A stretch of 23,718 nt of DNA from NCBI GenBank assembly GCA_016867675.1, contig VGIZ01000001.1, positions 1 through 23,718 on the forward strand. Direction: 5' to 3'. Made by a program: the position numbers and the translations under genes. The notes under the pieces were generated by a model. That model made no database searches. It had not been told where the DNA came from and saw nothing but the letters and a program-made list of their open reading frames with translations. Origin of the DNA: Candidatus Aenigmatarchaeota archaeon. GTDB lineage: Archaea; Aenigmatarchaeota; Aenigmatarchaeia; QMZP01. The number at the start of each line of letters is the position of its first letter. Positions within the stretch are counted from its first letter, which is position 1. Of the stretch, positions 8,131-14,058 are shown one piece after another.

Positions 8131-8317
8131 AACGGATATCCACCCTCTTGGAGAGCTTCCTATTCAGTAGTCTTGAGATGGCAGGACCAATCGTCATTCG
8201 GTGATGTTGGCGGATGACGGAATCACCGCCCGATGTAAGTTGGAAAGGCAGGGCCAGCCTGAGTTGATTGTCTGCTTGGTTACAACTCAGTGGCTCCTGC
8301 GTCCATATGATTGGGAT
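8131..8317 (-). other. Non-coding trailer between SRP RNA and hicB with two inverted repeats
   Basis: I find no convincing gene here. Just beyond the SRP RNA 3' end is a perfect 8-bp inverted repeat (CTGAGTTG 8259-8266, CAACTCAG 8283-8290). It extends by GCCA/TGGC across a 2-nt bulge (8253-8294). A second inverted repeat (GGTGAT 8200-8205, ATCACC 8222-8227) follows. The first could terminate or set the 3' end of SRP RNA; no strong T-tract follows on the minus strand. The hicB promoter must also lie here, but no clean TATA box stands out. The short motif GGCAGG[GA]CC recurs at about 8188, 8247 and 8318. Confidence 0.4.
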
Positions 8318-8590
8318 GGCAGGGCCCCGTCGGTGGATGAGGAACTGAAACACAAGCTACCCTAGCCGCCGCCTCCGCCCTGCTTCCCTGCAAGCAGTGC
8401 CGCTGCGGTTTATGGCTGCTCCCTTCCGGGCCTCGCCAGGTTCGCCCCAATGGCAACCCTGCAGGACAAGGTTTCTCAGTTGGCAACAAGGACCTGCAAA
8501 TCAGCGTCCGCACCGCCCGAAAGCCTCAGCCGCGCCATGATGACGGTTTGCGCTAACAGGCGACGCCAAGCCGCCCGGCCTGCCCTGCCG
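8318..8590 (-). ncRNA. ffs: Signal recognition particle RNA (archaeal 7S)
   Basis: The minus strand contains the nearly invariant SRP helix 8 core GGCCCGGAAGGGAGCAGCC (8414-8432), with the GGAA loop and AGCAG strand that bind SRP54. Upstream is an archaeal-type Alu domain (GGCCGGGCGGCUUGGCG, then CGCCUGUUAGCG and CAAACCGUCAUCAUGGCG). The ends close a helix 1: GGCAGGGC (8582-8589) pairs perfectly with GCCCTGCC (8318-8325). This gives about 272 nt, at the short end for archaea. A TATA box at 8609-8617 predicts a start near 8588, in agreement with the 5' end. The RNA scaffolds SRP19 and SRP54 for co-translational targeting. Exact ends are inferred from pairing. Confidence 0.93.
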
Positions 8591-8608
8591 AGTAGAATAT
8601 GGATGCCG

Positions 8609-8617
8609 TATTTAAAT
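8609..8617 (-). promoter_or_regulatory. TATA box of SRP RNA
   Basis: ATTTAAATA on the minus strand is centred about 25 nt before the 5' end of the SRP RNA predicted from helix 1. It sits in the short gap between the geranylgeranyl reductase stop and the RNA gene, so SRP RNA can be transcribed independently of the upstream operon. Confidence 0.7.
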
Positions 8618-8621
8618 GGTG

Positions 8622-9818
8622 CTATACCAGCTTCCTCGCCAGCTTCATGAGCTTCGGCTTCTTCATCAGAATCTTAGCGAGCCTTGCGAAGCCAGAATTG
8701 CCCCTCGACAATTCAACGAGGTCATCACCCTTGAGATATTCGACGAGCCAGTTGAGGTCGTCGTCGGACATGGACTCCATGACCTCGCGCAGCTTCAGTA
8801 TTTTCTTCAGGCTGCCACCCCTCTCCCTGTTCCAGCGCTCGTCATATTTCTTTAGGAACTTCTTGGAGAAGTCGCCCTTCTTCACGGCTTCGGCAGCGAC
8901 CTCGGCTGCAATCTTCCCTGCCATGTAGGCTTCGGGTATGCCGCCGCCGTGTATGGGATTGACATGGTGCGCGGCGTCGCCGACCACCATCAGGTTGTCG
9001 GCCACGTTGCTTTCAAGGAACCCGCCGACAGGCACGCCGCCTGCGTTGACCTCAAGTATGGACGCGTCCCTGAACCGCGGCTGGCTGCGCACCCAGTCTT
9101 CAAGGTACTCAAGCGCCGTCTTCTTCGCCCACGGCTTCCTCACGCCGATGCCGACGTTTGCTGTGCCGTTTCCCTTGCTGAAAACCCACACGTATCCGCC
9201 CGGGCTTGCGTCATTGCCGAAGTAGAACTCAATCAGGTTCGTCAGACCCTTCACCCCAGCCATCTCGAACTGCGCGCCCACGCAGATGTCAACGAGCTTG
9301 TTGCTCGTATTCACGCCAAGCTCGCGCGCCACCATGGACTCGACGCCGTCCGCGGCTATGACGATTTTCGCGGTGACTTCATGCCTGCCGCCCTCATACT
9401 CAAGTTCTGCGGTGACCTTCCCGTCATTTCTCCTGAAATTCTTCGCCTCAACCTTCGCAAGAACTCTCGCGCCCGCATTCGCTGCGAGCGCGGCCAGGTG
9501 TTTGTCAAAGAGCTTGCGCTCGACAATCCAGCCTTCAGGACCCTTGTAATCAACCCTGACGGACTTGCCGTTGGGCGCATAAACAATCGCGCCGCACACC
9601 TCCTGCATTATCCACTGCCCCTCGGGTTTTATGCCGATCCTGTCAAGCATGCCGTGCCTTGATATGGCCTCGCCGCAGCGCTTGGGCGCGCCAATCTCAG
9701 CGCGCTTCTCCACGCCGAGCACCTTCAGCCCCAGCTCCGCGCAGCGCTTCGCCGCGCCGCTGCCGCCGGGCCCCATGCCGACGACAAGCACATCAACTTC
9801 CTTCGGGATTTCTATCAT
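8622..9818 (-). CDS. Geranylgeranyl reductase family flavoprotein (archaeal lipid saturation)
   Basis: This 398-residue FAD protein has the Rossmann motif VVGMGPGGSGAA (G14, G16, G19) and the family sequence APKRCGEA with the conserved Cys at 48. It also has IAADGVES (154-161), the substrate-pocket motif PGGYVWVFSKG (206-216) and the second FAD motif GDAAHHVNPIHGGGI (280-294). The family reduces geranylgeranyl double bonds in archaeal ether lipids (digeranylgeranylglycerophospholipid reductase), usually with ferredoxin as donor. A two-cluster ferredoxin gene lies upstream on the same strand, supporting that role. The ATG is 4 bp after the ASCH-like gene stop, indicating one operon. Confidence 0.92.
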   Translation of the reverse strand: MIEIPKEVDVLVVGMGPGGSGAAKRCAELGLKVLGVEKRAEIGAPKRCGEAISRHGMLDRIGIKPEGQWIMQEVCGAIVYAPNGKSVRVDYKGPEGWIVERKLFDKHLAALAANAGARVLAKVEAKNFRRNDGKVTAELEYEGGRHEVTAKIVIAADGVESMVARELGVNTSNKLVDICVGAQFEMAGVKGLTNLIEFYFGNDASPGGYVWVFSKGNGTANVGIGVRKPWAKKTALEYLEDWVRSQPRFRDASILEVNAGGVPVGGFLESNVADNLMVVGDAAHHVNPIHGGGIPEAYMAGKIAAEVAAEAVKKGDFSKKFLKKYDERWNRERGGSLKKILKLREVMESMSDDDLNWLVEYLKGDDLVELSRGNSGFARLAKILMKKPKLMKLARKLV

Positions 9819-9822
9819 GCTA

Positions 9823-10080
9823 TCACAAACCTATCACGAGCAATCCGTGCTCCCTTATCTGCTCAGGTGAGTAGAAATCCGTTGGATTGACCTTCATGAC
9901 ACTCTTGCATGCCTTCTCAATCTTCCTGCCTGTGAATTTCCCTGTCTTGGGGTCATACTCTTTCAGCAGCAGCGTATCCCCTGCTTTCACATTGAAGTCA
10001 GCCAGCCTCAGCTCAAACGTTTTCTCGCCTGAAAGCAGCTTGCTGAAAAATTCCGGCCAGACCTTTTTCTCGATTATCAT
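9823..10080 (-). CDS. ASCH/DUF3850-like small RNA-binding-domain protein
   Basis: From the ATG at 10080 the protein is 85 residues, matching the DUF3850 branch of the ASCH (PUA-like) fold. Features are KVWPEFFSKLLSGEKTFELR at the N-terminus, then FNVKAGDTLLLKEYDP and GRKIEKAC, with the E-x-R pair in FELR near the proposed ligand groove. ASCH domains are thought to bind RNA or modified nucleotides; some are amidohydrolases. A longer frame to 10140 adds an atypical N-terminus and is rejected. It sits between ferredoxin and geranylgeranyl reductase, 4 bp before the latter, so co-transcription is likely. No functional link to lipid reduction is known to me. Confidence 0.8.
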   Translation of the reverse strand: MIIEKKVWPEFFSKLLSGEKTFELRLADFNVKAGDTLLLKEYDPKTGKFTGRKIEKACKSVMKVNPTDFYSPEQIREHGLLVIGL

Positions 10081-10115
10081 AACATCACCCAACGCAGTGA
10101 TCTTGCAAACGAGCC

Positions 10116-10130
10116 ATTGCCGCAGGCAAT
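10116..10130 (-). repeat. Small perfect hairpin in the ferredoxin-ASCH gap
   Basis: ATTGCC-GCA-GGCAAT (plus strand) is a 6-bp perfect inverted repeat with a 3-nt loop, between the ferredoxin stop and the ASCH start. It may attenuate transcription or process the message between the two genes. No T-tract follows, so it is not a clear terminator. Confidence 0.3.
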
Positions 10131-10167
10131 TCCGTGCCATCCATCCGGCGATGACTTCAAGCCAAAT

Positions 10168-10350
10168 TCAATCCTTTCCTCCTGATAGCCTCAAAGCCCC
10201 CACAGGGCAGAACTGCACGCAGGCGCTGCAGCCTGTGCATTTGCTGCTGCACTCTATCCCGTGCTCGGTCAGCCTGAGCGCTGCCACAGGGCATACGCCC
10301 ACGCAGCCGCCGCACCTCAGGCACCTGCCCTTGTCTGCTGTGACAGCCAT
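10168..10350 (-). CDS. Two-[4Fe-4S] cluster ferredoxin
   Basis: The 60-residue protein has two classical cluster motifs, CLRCGGCVGVCP (C10, C13, C16, C20) and CTGCSACVQFCP (C38, C41, C44, C48), giving a bacterial-type 2[4Fe-4S] ferredoxin. An extra cysteine at 34 is not part of either motif. The gene heads a minus-strand operon with the ASCH-like protein and geranylgeranyl reductase. In Methanosarcina a neighbouring ferredoxin is known to support geranylgeranyl reductase activity, so it is probably the electron donor for lipid saturation. A TATA element about 30 nt upstream of the ATG suggests a leaderless message. Confidence 0.93.
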   Translation of the reverse strand: MAVTADKGRCLRCGGCVGVCPVAALRLTEHGIECSSKCTGCSACVQFCPVGALRLSGGKD

Positions 10351-10376
10351 AATAACCCTTGCCTTATAGTATCAGA

Positions 10377-10391
10377 TTATATATTATATAT
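10377..10391. promoter_or_regulatory. Divergent TATA region for ferredoxin operon and Hef helicase
   Basis: TTATATATTATATAT lies in the 99-bp gap between the two divergent genes and reads as a TATA box on either strand. It is about 30 nt from the ferredoxin ATG (leaderless) and about 65 nt from the helicase ATG (leader of roughly 38 nt). One shared or two overlapping TBP sites would couple the two directions. No other obvious operator is visible. Confidence 0.55.
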
Positions 10392-10449
10392 CCCCTCGCA
10401 TCAGCCCATCTAACTAAGCGAGTTCGTTGTCAAAGACAAGGCGAAGGCT

Positions 10450-12027
10450 ATGGCTGAGGAATTCATCTCCCATCCGCTCATCAAGCCGCACAGCATGCAG
10501 CACAGGCTCTACCAGGCCAACATACTGCATGAGGCGCTGCACAAGAACATGCTTGTCGTCCTTCCGACAGGCATGGGCAAGACGCCAATAGCAATCCTGC
10601 TGGCGGCGCAGCGGCTGGAGAAGTTCCCTGGCTCCAGGGCGCTGGTGCTCGCGCCCACGCGGCCGCTGGTGAACCAGCACTACAAGAGCTTCCTGAGGTT
10701 CATGAACATTGACCCTGACAGGTTCTGCGTGGTGACAGGTTTTGTGAAGCCTGATGAAAGGGAGCAACTCTACAGGGAGAAGCAGCTGGTTTTCGCGACG
10801 CCGCAGACCGCGCAAAATGACATTGAAAACAACAGGCTGAATCTTGCAGACTTCTCGCTGCTGGTCACCGACGAGGCGCACCATTCCGTGGGCGGATACT
10901 CCTATCCATTCGTGGCGAAGTTCTACCTTGAACACGCGAGGCACCCGCGGCTGCTGGGTCTGACGGCATCGCCCGGCGGCACAAGGGAGAAGATAAGGGA
11001 GATATGCGCGAACCTCGGCATAGAGGCTGTGGAGATAAGGACAGAACATGATGCTGATGTCGCGCCCTATGTGCAGGACAAAGAGGTGGACTGGGAATAC
11101 GTGGAGCTGCCTGAGAGCTTCCTGAAGATAAAAAGCCTGATTGAGGGGCTGCTCGGCAGGCGGGTTGAGAGCCTGAGGAAGCTGAGGCTTGTGCGCTTCG
11201 CCAAGGTCTCCAAGAAGGAGCTGCTGCGGGTCCAGGGAGAGCTGATGAAGCGGCTCAGGAAGGGTGACAGGCGCGCGTTCATGGGGCTCAGCTCTGTCAC
11301 GCAGGCGATAAAGCTTGACCACGCGCTCGGGCTGCTGGAGAGCCAGGGGCTGCCTGCGCTGGAGAGCTACTGGGCAAAGCTCAGGAAGGCTGAGAACCGC
11401 AATGACAAGGCGCTGTCAGGCAACCCTGACATCAGGGCAGCCATGCTGCTCACGAACGAGCTGCTGGAGCAGGGCTCCACGCACCCGAAGATGGCGAAGC
11501 TGTGCTCCATAGTCCACCAGGAGCTTGCAAGGAACAAGGACTCAAAAATCATCGTCTTCGCGAGCTTCAGGGACACTGTGAAGGAGGTCGTGTCAGCCCT
11601 TTCGCGCGTCAGCGGAGCGAGGCCTGTGATGCTGGTGGGGCAGCGGACAACGAGCCGCAGCGGCTGCCAGTCTGAGGGACTGACGCAGAAAGAACAGCTG
11701 CAGCGCATAGAGGAGTTCAACGAGGGGGGATACAATATCATAGTGGGCACATCCATCTCGGAGGAAGGGCTTGACATTAAATCCATGGACATGGCCATAT
11801 TCTACGAGCCTGTGCCGTCAGAAATCAGAACCATTCAAAGAAGGGGCCGCGTTGGCAGGCACAAGCTGGGCAGGATAATCGTGCTCATAACCCGCGGCAC
11901 TCGCGACGAGGCGTATTTCTGGGCAGCGCGCGCCAAGGAGAAGGAGATGCATAAAACACTGCACAAGATAAGGGGGCAGCTGGAAAACGAACAGAAGGAT
12001 TTGGATGATTTTGGCGATAGCCAATAA
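10450..12027 (+). CDS. Hef/FANCM-type DNA helicase lacking the XPF nuclease domain
   Basis: This 525-residue SF2 helicase has motif I PTGMGKT (39-45), motif II DEAH (141-144), motif III-region GLTASPG (170-176), motif V SEEGLDIKS and motif VI QRRGRVGR (463-470). An insertion rich in charged helices (about 215-330) between the RecA-like domains corresponds to the fork-binding region of FANCM/Hef. Full archaeal Hef proteins are about 750 residues and end in an ERCC4 nuclease plus HhH domain. Here the frame stops after a short charged tail, and no ERCC4 signature follows. It probably remodels stalled forks and branched DNA, and would need a separate nuclease. Confidence 0.9.
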   Translation: MAEEFISHPLIKPHSMQHRLYQANILHEALHKNMLVVLPTGMGKTPIAILLAAQRLEKFPGSRALVLAPTRPLVNQHYKSFLRFMNIDPDRFCVVTGFVKPDEREQLYREKQLVFATPQTAQNDIENNRLNLADFSLLVTDEAHHSVGGYSYPFVAKFYLEHARHPRLLGLTASPGGTREKIREICANLGIEAVEIRTEHDADVAPYVQDKEVDWEYVELPESFLKIKSLIEGLLGRRVESLRKLRLVRFAKVSKKELLRVQGELMKRLRKGDRRAFMGLSSVTQAIKLDHALGLLESQGLPALESYWAKLRKAENRNDKALSGNPDIRAAMLLTNELLEQGSTHPKMAKLCSIVHQELARNKDSKIIVFASFRDTVKEVVSALSRVSGARPVMLVGQRTTSRSGCQSEGLTQKEQLQRIEEFNEGGYNIIVGTSISEEGLDIKSMDMAIFYEPVPSEIRTIQRRGRVGRHKLGRIIVLITRGTRDEAYFWAARAKEKEMHKTLHKIRGQLENEQKDLDDFGDSQ

Positions 12028-12047
12028 AATACACATAAAAATGCATA

Positions 12048-12057
12048 TTTATATATA
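12048..12057 (+). promoter_or_regulatory. TATA box of fic-RHH operon
   Basis: TTTATATATA lies about 31 nt before the fic ATG in a very AT-rich 56-bp gap. The spacing fits a leaderless or near-leaderless transcript that is independent of the helicase gene. Confidence 0.5.
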
Positions 12058-12083
12058 AGTTATACAAAAATATACACATTATT

Positions 12084-12425
12084 ATGAAAATGATAGCCTT
12101 GAAGGAAATAAGGGATATAAACAAGGAGTATGGAGGCAGCCCCCTGAATGAGGCGGAAATGCAGACAGCGATAGACATGGGGAAAACCGCCTACAAGTTG
12201 ATAGCATATCTCTGGCGGGCCATGCTTGCAGGTCATGCATATTCCGATGCCAATAAGAGAACAACATACGTTGTCACCAGAACCATATTGGAAAGGAACG
12301 GCATGGCAATCGACGACGAATGCAAGATACGCATGGAAAAACAGATGCTCAAGGTTGCGTCCAGGCCGATAACGGACGTGAAGAGGATAGAAAGGATGGT
12401 GAAGTATGCTGCCGAAGGACATTAG
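12084..12425 (+). CDS. Short Fic/Doc-family protein (putative toxin)
   Basis: The 113-residue protein contains HAYSDANKRTT (51-61), the Doc-type Fic loop (HxFxDANKRT), preceded by the usual helix LIAYLWRAMLAG and followed by TRTILERNG. H51 is the catalytic base position, D55 the metal ligand, and N57 and R59 the phosphate-binding residues. Doc replaces the Fic GNGR with ANKR and phosphorylates EF-Tu; other Fic proteins AMPylate. The phenylalanine of the motif is Tyr here. No inhibitory (S/T)xxxE(G/N) helix is seen, so control probably comes from the ribbon-helix-helix partner, whose start overlaps by 20 bp. The order toxin-then-antitoxin differs from phd-doc. Confidence 0.78.
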   Translation: MKMIALKEIRDINKEYGGSPLNEAEMQTAIDMGKTAYKLIAYLWRAMLAGHAYSDANKRTTYVVTRTILERNGMAIDDECKIRMEKQMLKVASRPITDVKRIERMVKYAAEGH

Positions 12426-12621
12426 AAGGATAATGGAGGAGGATGCCAGATTCATAGAGGCATTTGACACCTATGACCGCACCGGCGTTTTCCCGTTCAA
12501 AAAGACAAGAATAGACCTCTCCCTGCGCAGCGAAACAATTGAAAAGCTCAGGGAAGTTGCAAAGAAAAAGAAAACCAGCATGTCGGCGGTCATTGACCAG
12601 ATGATGCTTTGTTTCGGCTGA
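12406..12621 (+). CDS. Ribbon-helix-helix protein, probable antitoxin of the Fic/Doc gene
   Basis: The 71-residue protein ends in a ribbon-helix-helix (33-70). TRIDLSL is the DNA-reading strand, followed by helix SETIEKLREVAKKKK, the turn TSMS and helix AVIDQMM. Residues 1-30 (EEDARFIEAFDTYDRTG) are acidic and probably bind the toxin. The start overlaps the fic 3' end, and GGATGGTGA just upstream is a usable ribosome binding site, so translation is coupled. RHH antitoxins usually dimerise and repress their own promoter. Pairing of an RHH protein with a Doc-like Fic, in this order, is inferred from position. Confidence 0.72.
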   Translation: MLPKDIRRIMEEDARFIEAFDTYDRTGVFPFKKTRIDLSLRSETIEKLREVAKKKKTSMSAVIDQMMLCFG

Positions 12622-12703
12622 AGTATTTAAAGCACCGAAATCTTTATAAACACATCGTGCAAATATATAACAATTCTTATACTCACTGCACGGGAGTGAC
12701 AAT
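12622..12703 (+). promoter_or_regulatory. tfb promoter region and start of a long leader
   Basis: Two or three TATA-like elements occur in series: TATTTAAA near 12624, TTTATAAA near 12643 and AATATATAA near 12662. The last two would start transcription about 70-90 nt before the tfb ATG, giving a leader much longer than other genes here. TCACT-GCACGGG-AGTGA (12683-12699) is a small inverted repeat in that leader. Its 3' arm overlaps a GGGAGTGA ribosome-binding-like sequence placed 4 nt before a short upstream ORF. Confidence 0.45.
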
Positions 12704-12745
12704 ATGGCAATTGCATCCGTATACAGGGATGCAATAACATGTTGA
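12704..12745 (+). CDS. 13-codon upstream ORF in the tfb leader (putative leader peptide)
   Basis: An ATG preceded by GGGAGTGA at 4-nt spacing opens a 13-residue frame (MAIASVYRDAITC) ending 15 bp before the tfb start. The frame almost coincides with a 26-bp inverted repeat (ATTGCATCC 12710-12718, GGATGCAAT 12727-12735, 8-nt spacer). A translating ribosome would melt that hairpin, which could gate access to the tfb start. The coding status rests only on the ribosome binding site and position. Confidence 0.35.
   Translation: MAIASVYRDAITC
12710..12735. repeat. Perfect 9-bp inverted repeat in the tfb leader
   Basis: ATTGCATCC and GGATGCAAT flank GTATACAG. It can act as a DNA operator (two half-sites about 17 bp centre to centre) or as an RNA hairpin in the leader. 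It lies inside the small upstream ORF and 26 bp before the tfb ATG. Confidence 0.6.
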
Positions 12746-12760
12746 ACAGGAGCGTCAAAC

Positions 12761-13969
12761 ATGGCAAAAAACAGGAAGCCGTCAAGGAAGACGAAACCCA
12801 GGAAAGCTGCGAGAAAGGCTGGAAAGGCTGGAAAGCTGGGGAAAGCCAGGCATGTTTCCAGGAAGCCTGCAAAGCGAAAACCGGCAAGAAGGGCAGCCAA
12901 AGCCCGAGGGAGGGCCAGAGCTACGCCTGCCCGCTCCCGACAACCAAAAATAAACCAGGATTTTGAGATACCCGTGGCAGCTGCGCAGCAGCACGAGCGC
13001 GAAAAGAGCAAGTGCCCTGACTGCGGCTCTGACAAAATCAGGTATGACCCCTCAAGGGGCGAGAGCGTCTGCGCCAGGTGCGGCGCTGTCACAAGCGAGG
13101 CCATGATAGACCTCACGCAGGAATGGAGGGCATTTGACGACGACCAGCGCTCCAAGCGCGTGAGGACAGGCGCGACCCTGACGCCGACCAAGCACGACCA
13201 GGGCATAACCACAGAGATAGGCAAGGGCCGCGGCGAGCTGTTCAAGGTGGCTTCCAAGAAGCGCGCGCAGTATTACAGGCTCACCAAGTGGCACAAGAGG
13301 CTGATAAAGTCCAAGGACAGGAACCTGAGCTTCGCGTTCTCGGAGCTGCAGCGTCTCATCTCGTTCCTGCACCTGTCAAGGGCAATCCACGAGAGGGTGG
13401 CAAAGCTTTACCAGCAGGCTGTGAACAAGGGGCTGGTCAGGGGCAGGTCAACCGAGTCCATAATCGCGGCGCTGCTCTACACCACATGCAGGGAGGAGGG
13501 CGCGCCAAGGACGCTGGACGAGATTTCCAAGGCATCAGGCATAAACAAGAAGGACATAGGAAAGACCTACCGCTACATCGCGAGGAAGCTCAGGATAAGG
13601 ATTCTGCCTGCCAAGGCGCAGGATTATGTGCCGCGCTTCGGCTCGCTGCTCGGGCTTTCGGAGAAGGTCCAGGTCAAGGCTGTTGACGTGCTTGACGATG
13701 CGGGCAGGTTTGACGTCACCTCAGGCAAGGGGCCGATTGGGGTCGCGGCTGCAGCGCTCTACATCGCAGCCGTTCTTGAAGGGGAGAAGAAGACCCAGCG
13801 CGAGGTCGCTGACATGATCGGCGTCACCGAGGTCACCATACGCAACCGCTACAAGGAGATGGTGGAGGCGCTGGACATCAAGGACAAGATAGAGGAGCTT
13901 GTTCAGGAAGAGGAAGAGGCTGCGGCGGCTCCTGTGAAGGCCAAAGCCAGGGGCAGGGGCAGGAAGTAG
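12761..13969 (+). CDS. tfb: Transcription factor B (TFIIB homologue) with histone-H1-like N-terminal extension
   Basis: The 402-residue protein is about 100 longer than typical TFB. Residues 1-63 are low-complexity and basic: 28 Lys/Arg by my count and no acidic residue, with AKP/ARKA repeats like histone H1 tails. A normal TFB follows: zinc ribbon C85-x2-C88-x15-C104-x2-C107, B-reader/linker (about 111-155), and two cyclin folds (about 180-270 and 275-370) with the BRE-recognition HTH near the end (REVADMIGVTEVTIRNRYKE). The C-terminus is an acidic patch (EEEEAAAA) then KAKARGRGRK. TFB recruits RNA polymerase to TBP-DNA. If the GTG at 12974 were used the extension would vanish; the ATG at 12761 with AGGAG upstream is preferred. 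Confidence 0.93.
   Translation: MAKNRKPSRKTKPRKAARKAGKAGKLGKARHVSRKPAKRKPARRAAKARGRARATPARSRQPKINQDFEIPVAAAQQHEREKSKCPDCGSDKIRYDPSRGESVCARCGAVTSEAMIDLTQEWRAFDDDQRSKRVRTGATLTPTKHDQGITTEIGKGRGELFKVASKKRAQYYRLTKWHKRLIKSKDRNLSFAFSELQRLISFLHLSRAIHERVAKLYQQAVNKGLVRGRSTESIIAALLYTTCREEGAPRTLDEISKASGINKKDIGKTYRYIARKLRIRILPAKAQDYVPRFGSLLGLSEKVQVKAVDVLDDAGRFDVTSGKGPIGVAAAALYIAAVLEGEKKTQREVADMIGVTEVTIRNRYKEMVEALDIKDKIEELVQEEEEAAAAPVKAKARGRGRK
13953..13968 (+). repeat. 16-bp direct repeat, left copy (tfb 3' end)
   Basis: GCAGGGGCAGGAAGTA covers the last codons and most of the stop of tfb. An identical copy stands at 15176-15191, just past the HEPN-MNT pair. The two copies bracket that module like attachment or recombination sites. 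Confidence 0.55.
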
Positions 13970-14058
13970 GCTGTCGGTTTTTGGACCAAAGCCAGCTTAA
14001 TCAAGCTTAAATATATAACCAACTATAGTTGTATATATATACAACCTGAGGTGAAGTT
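13970..14058 (+). promoter_or_regulatory. HEPN-MNT promoter with overlapping palindromes
   Basis: A short T-run (CGGTTTTTGG) just after tfb may end its transcript. TTAAATATATAACC (14007-14019) is the likely TATA box, predicting initiation near 14037-14042. Two perfect overlapping palindromes cover that point: CAACTATAGTTG (14020-14031) and the 18-bp GTTGTATATATATACAAC (14028-14045). GAGGTGA (14048-14054) is a strong ribosome binding site 4 nt before the GTG start. The arrangement suggests an autorepressor operator at the start site. Confidence 0.6.

Noticed and set aside
7985..8353. 122-codon minus-strand frame
   Set aside because: It overlaps both the SRP RNA 3' end and hicB in another frame; the hicB frame gives a recognisable domain and this one does not.
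8280..8513. Short ORFs within the SRP RNA region
   Set aside because: They overlap the SRP RNA core and encode Pro/Arg/Ala-rich low-information peptides, typical of structured GC-rich RNA genes.
10414..11322. 302-codon minus-strand frame opposite the Hef helicase
   Set aside because: It is antisense to conserved helicase motifs and lacks any recognisable domain.
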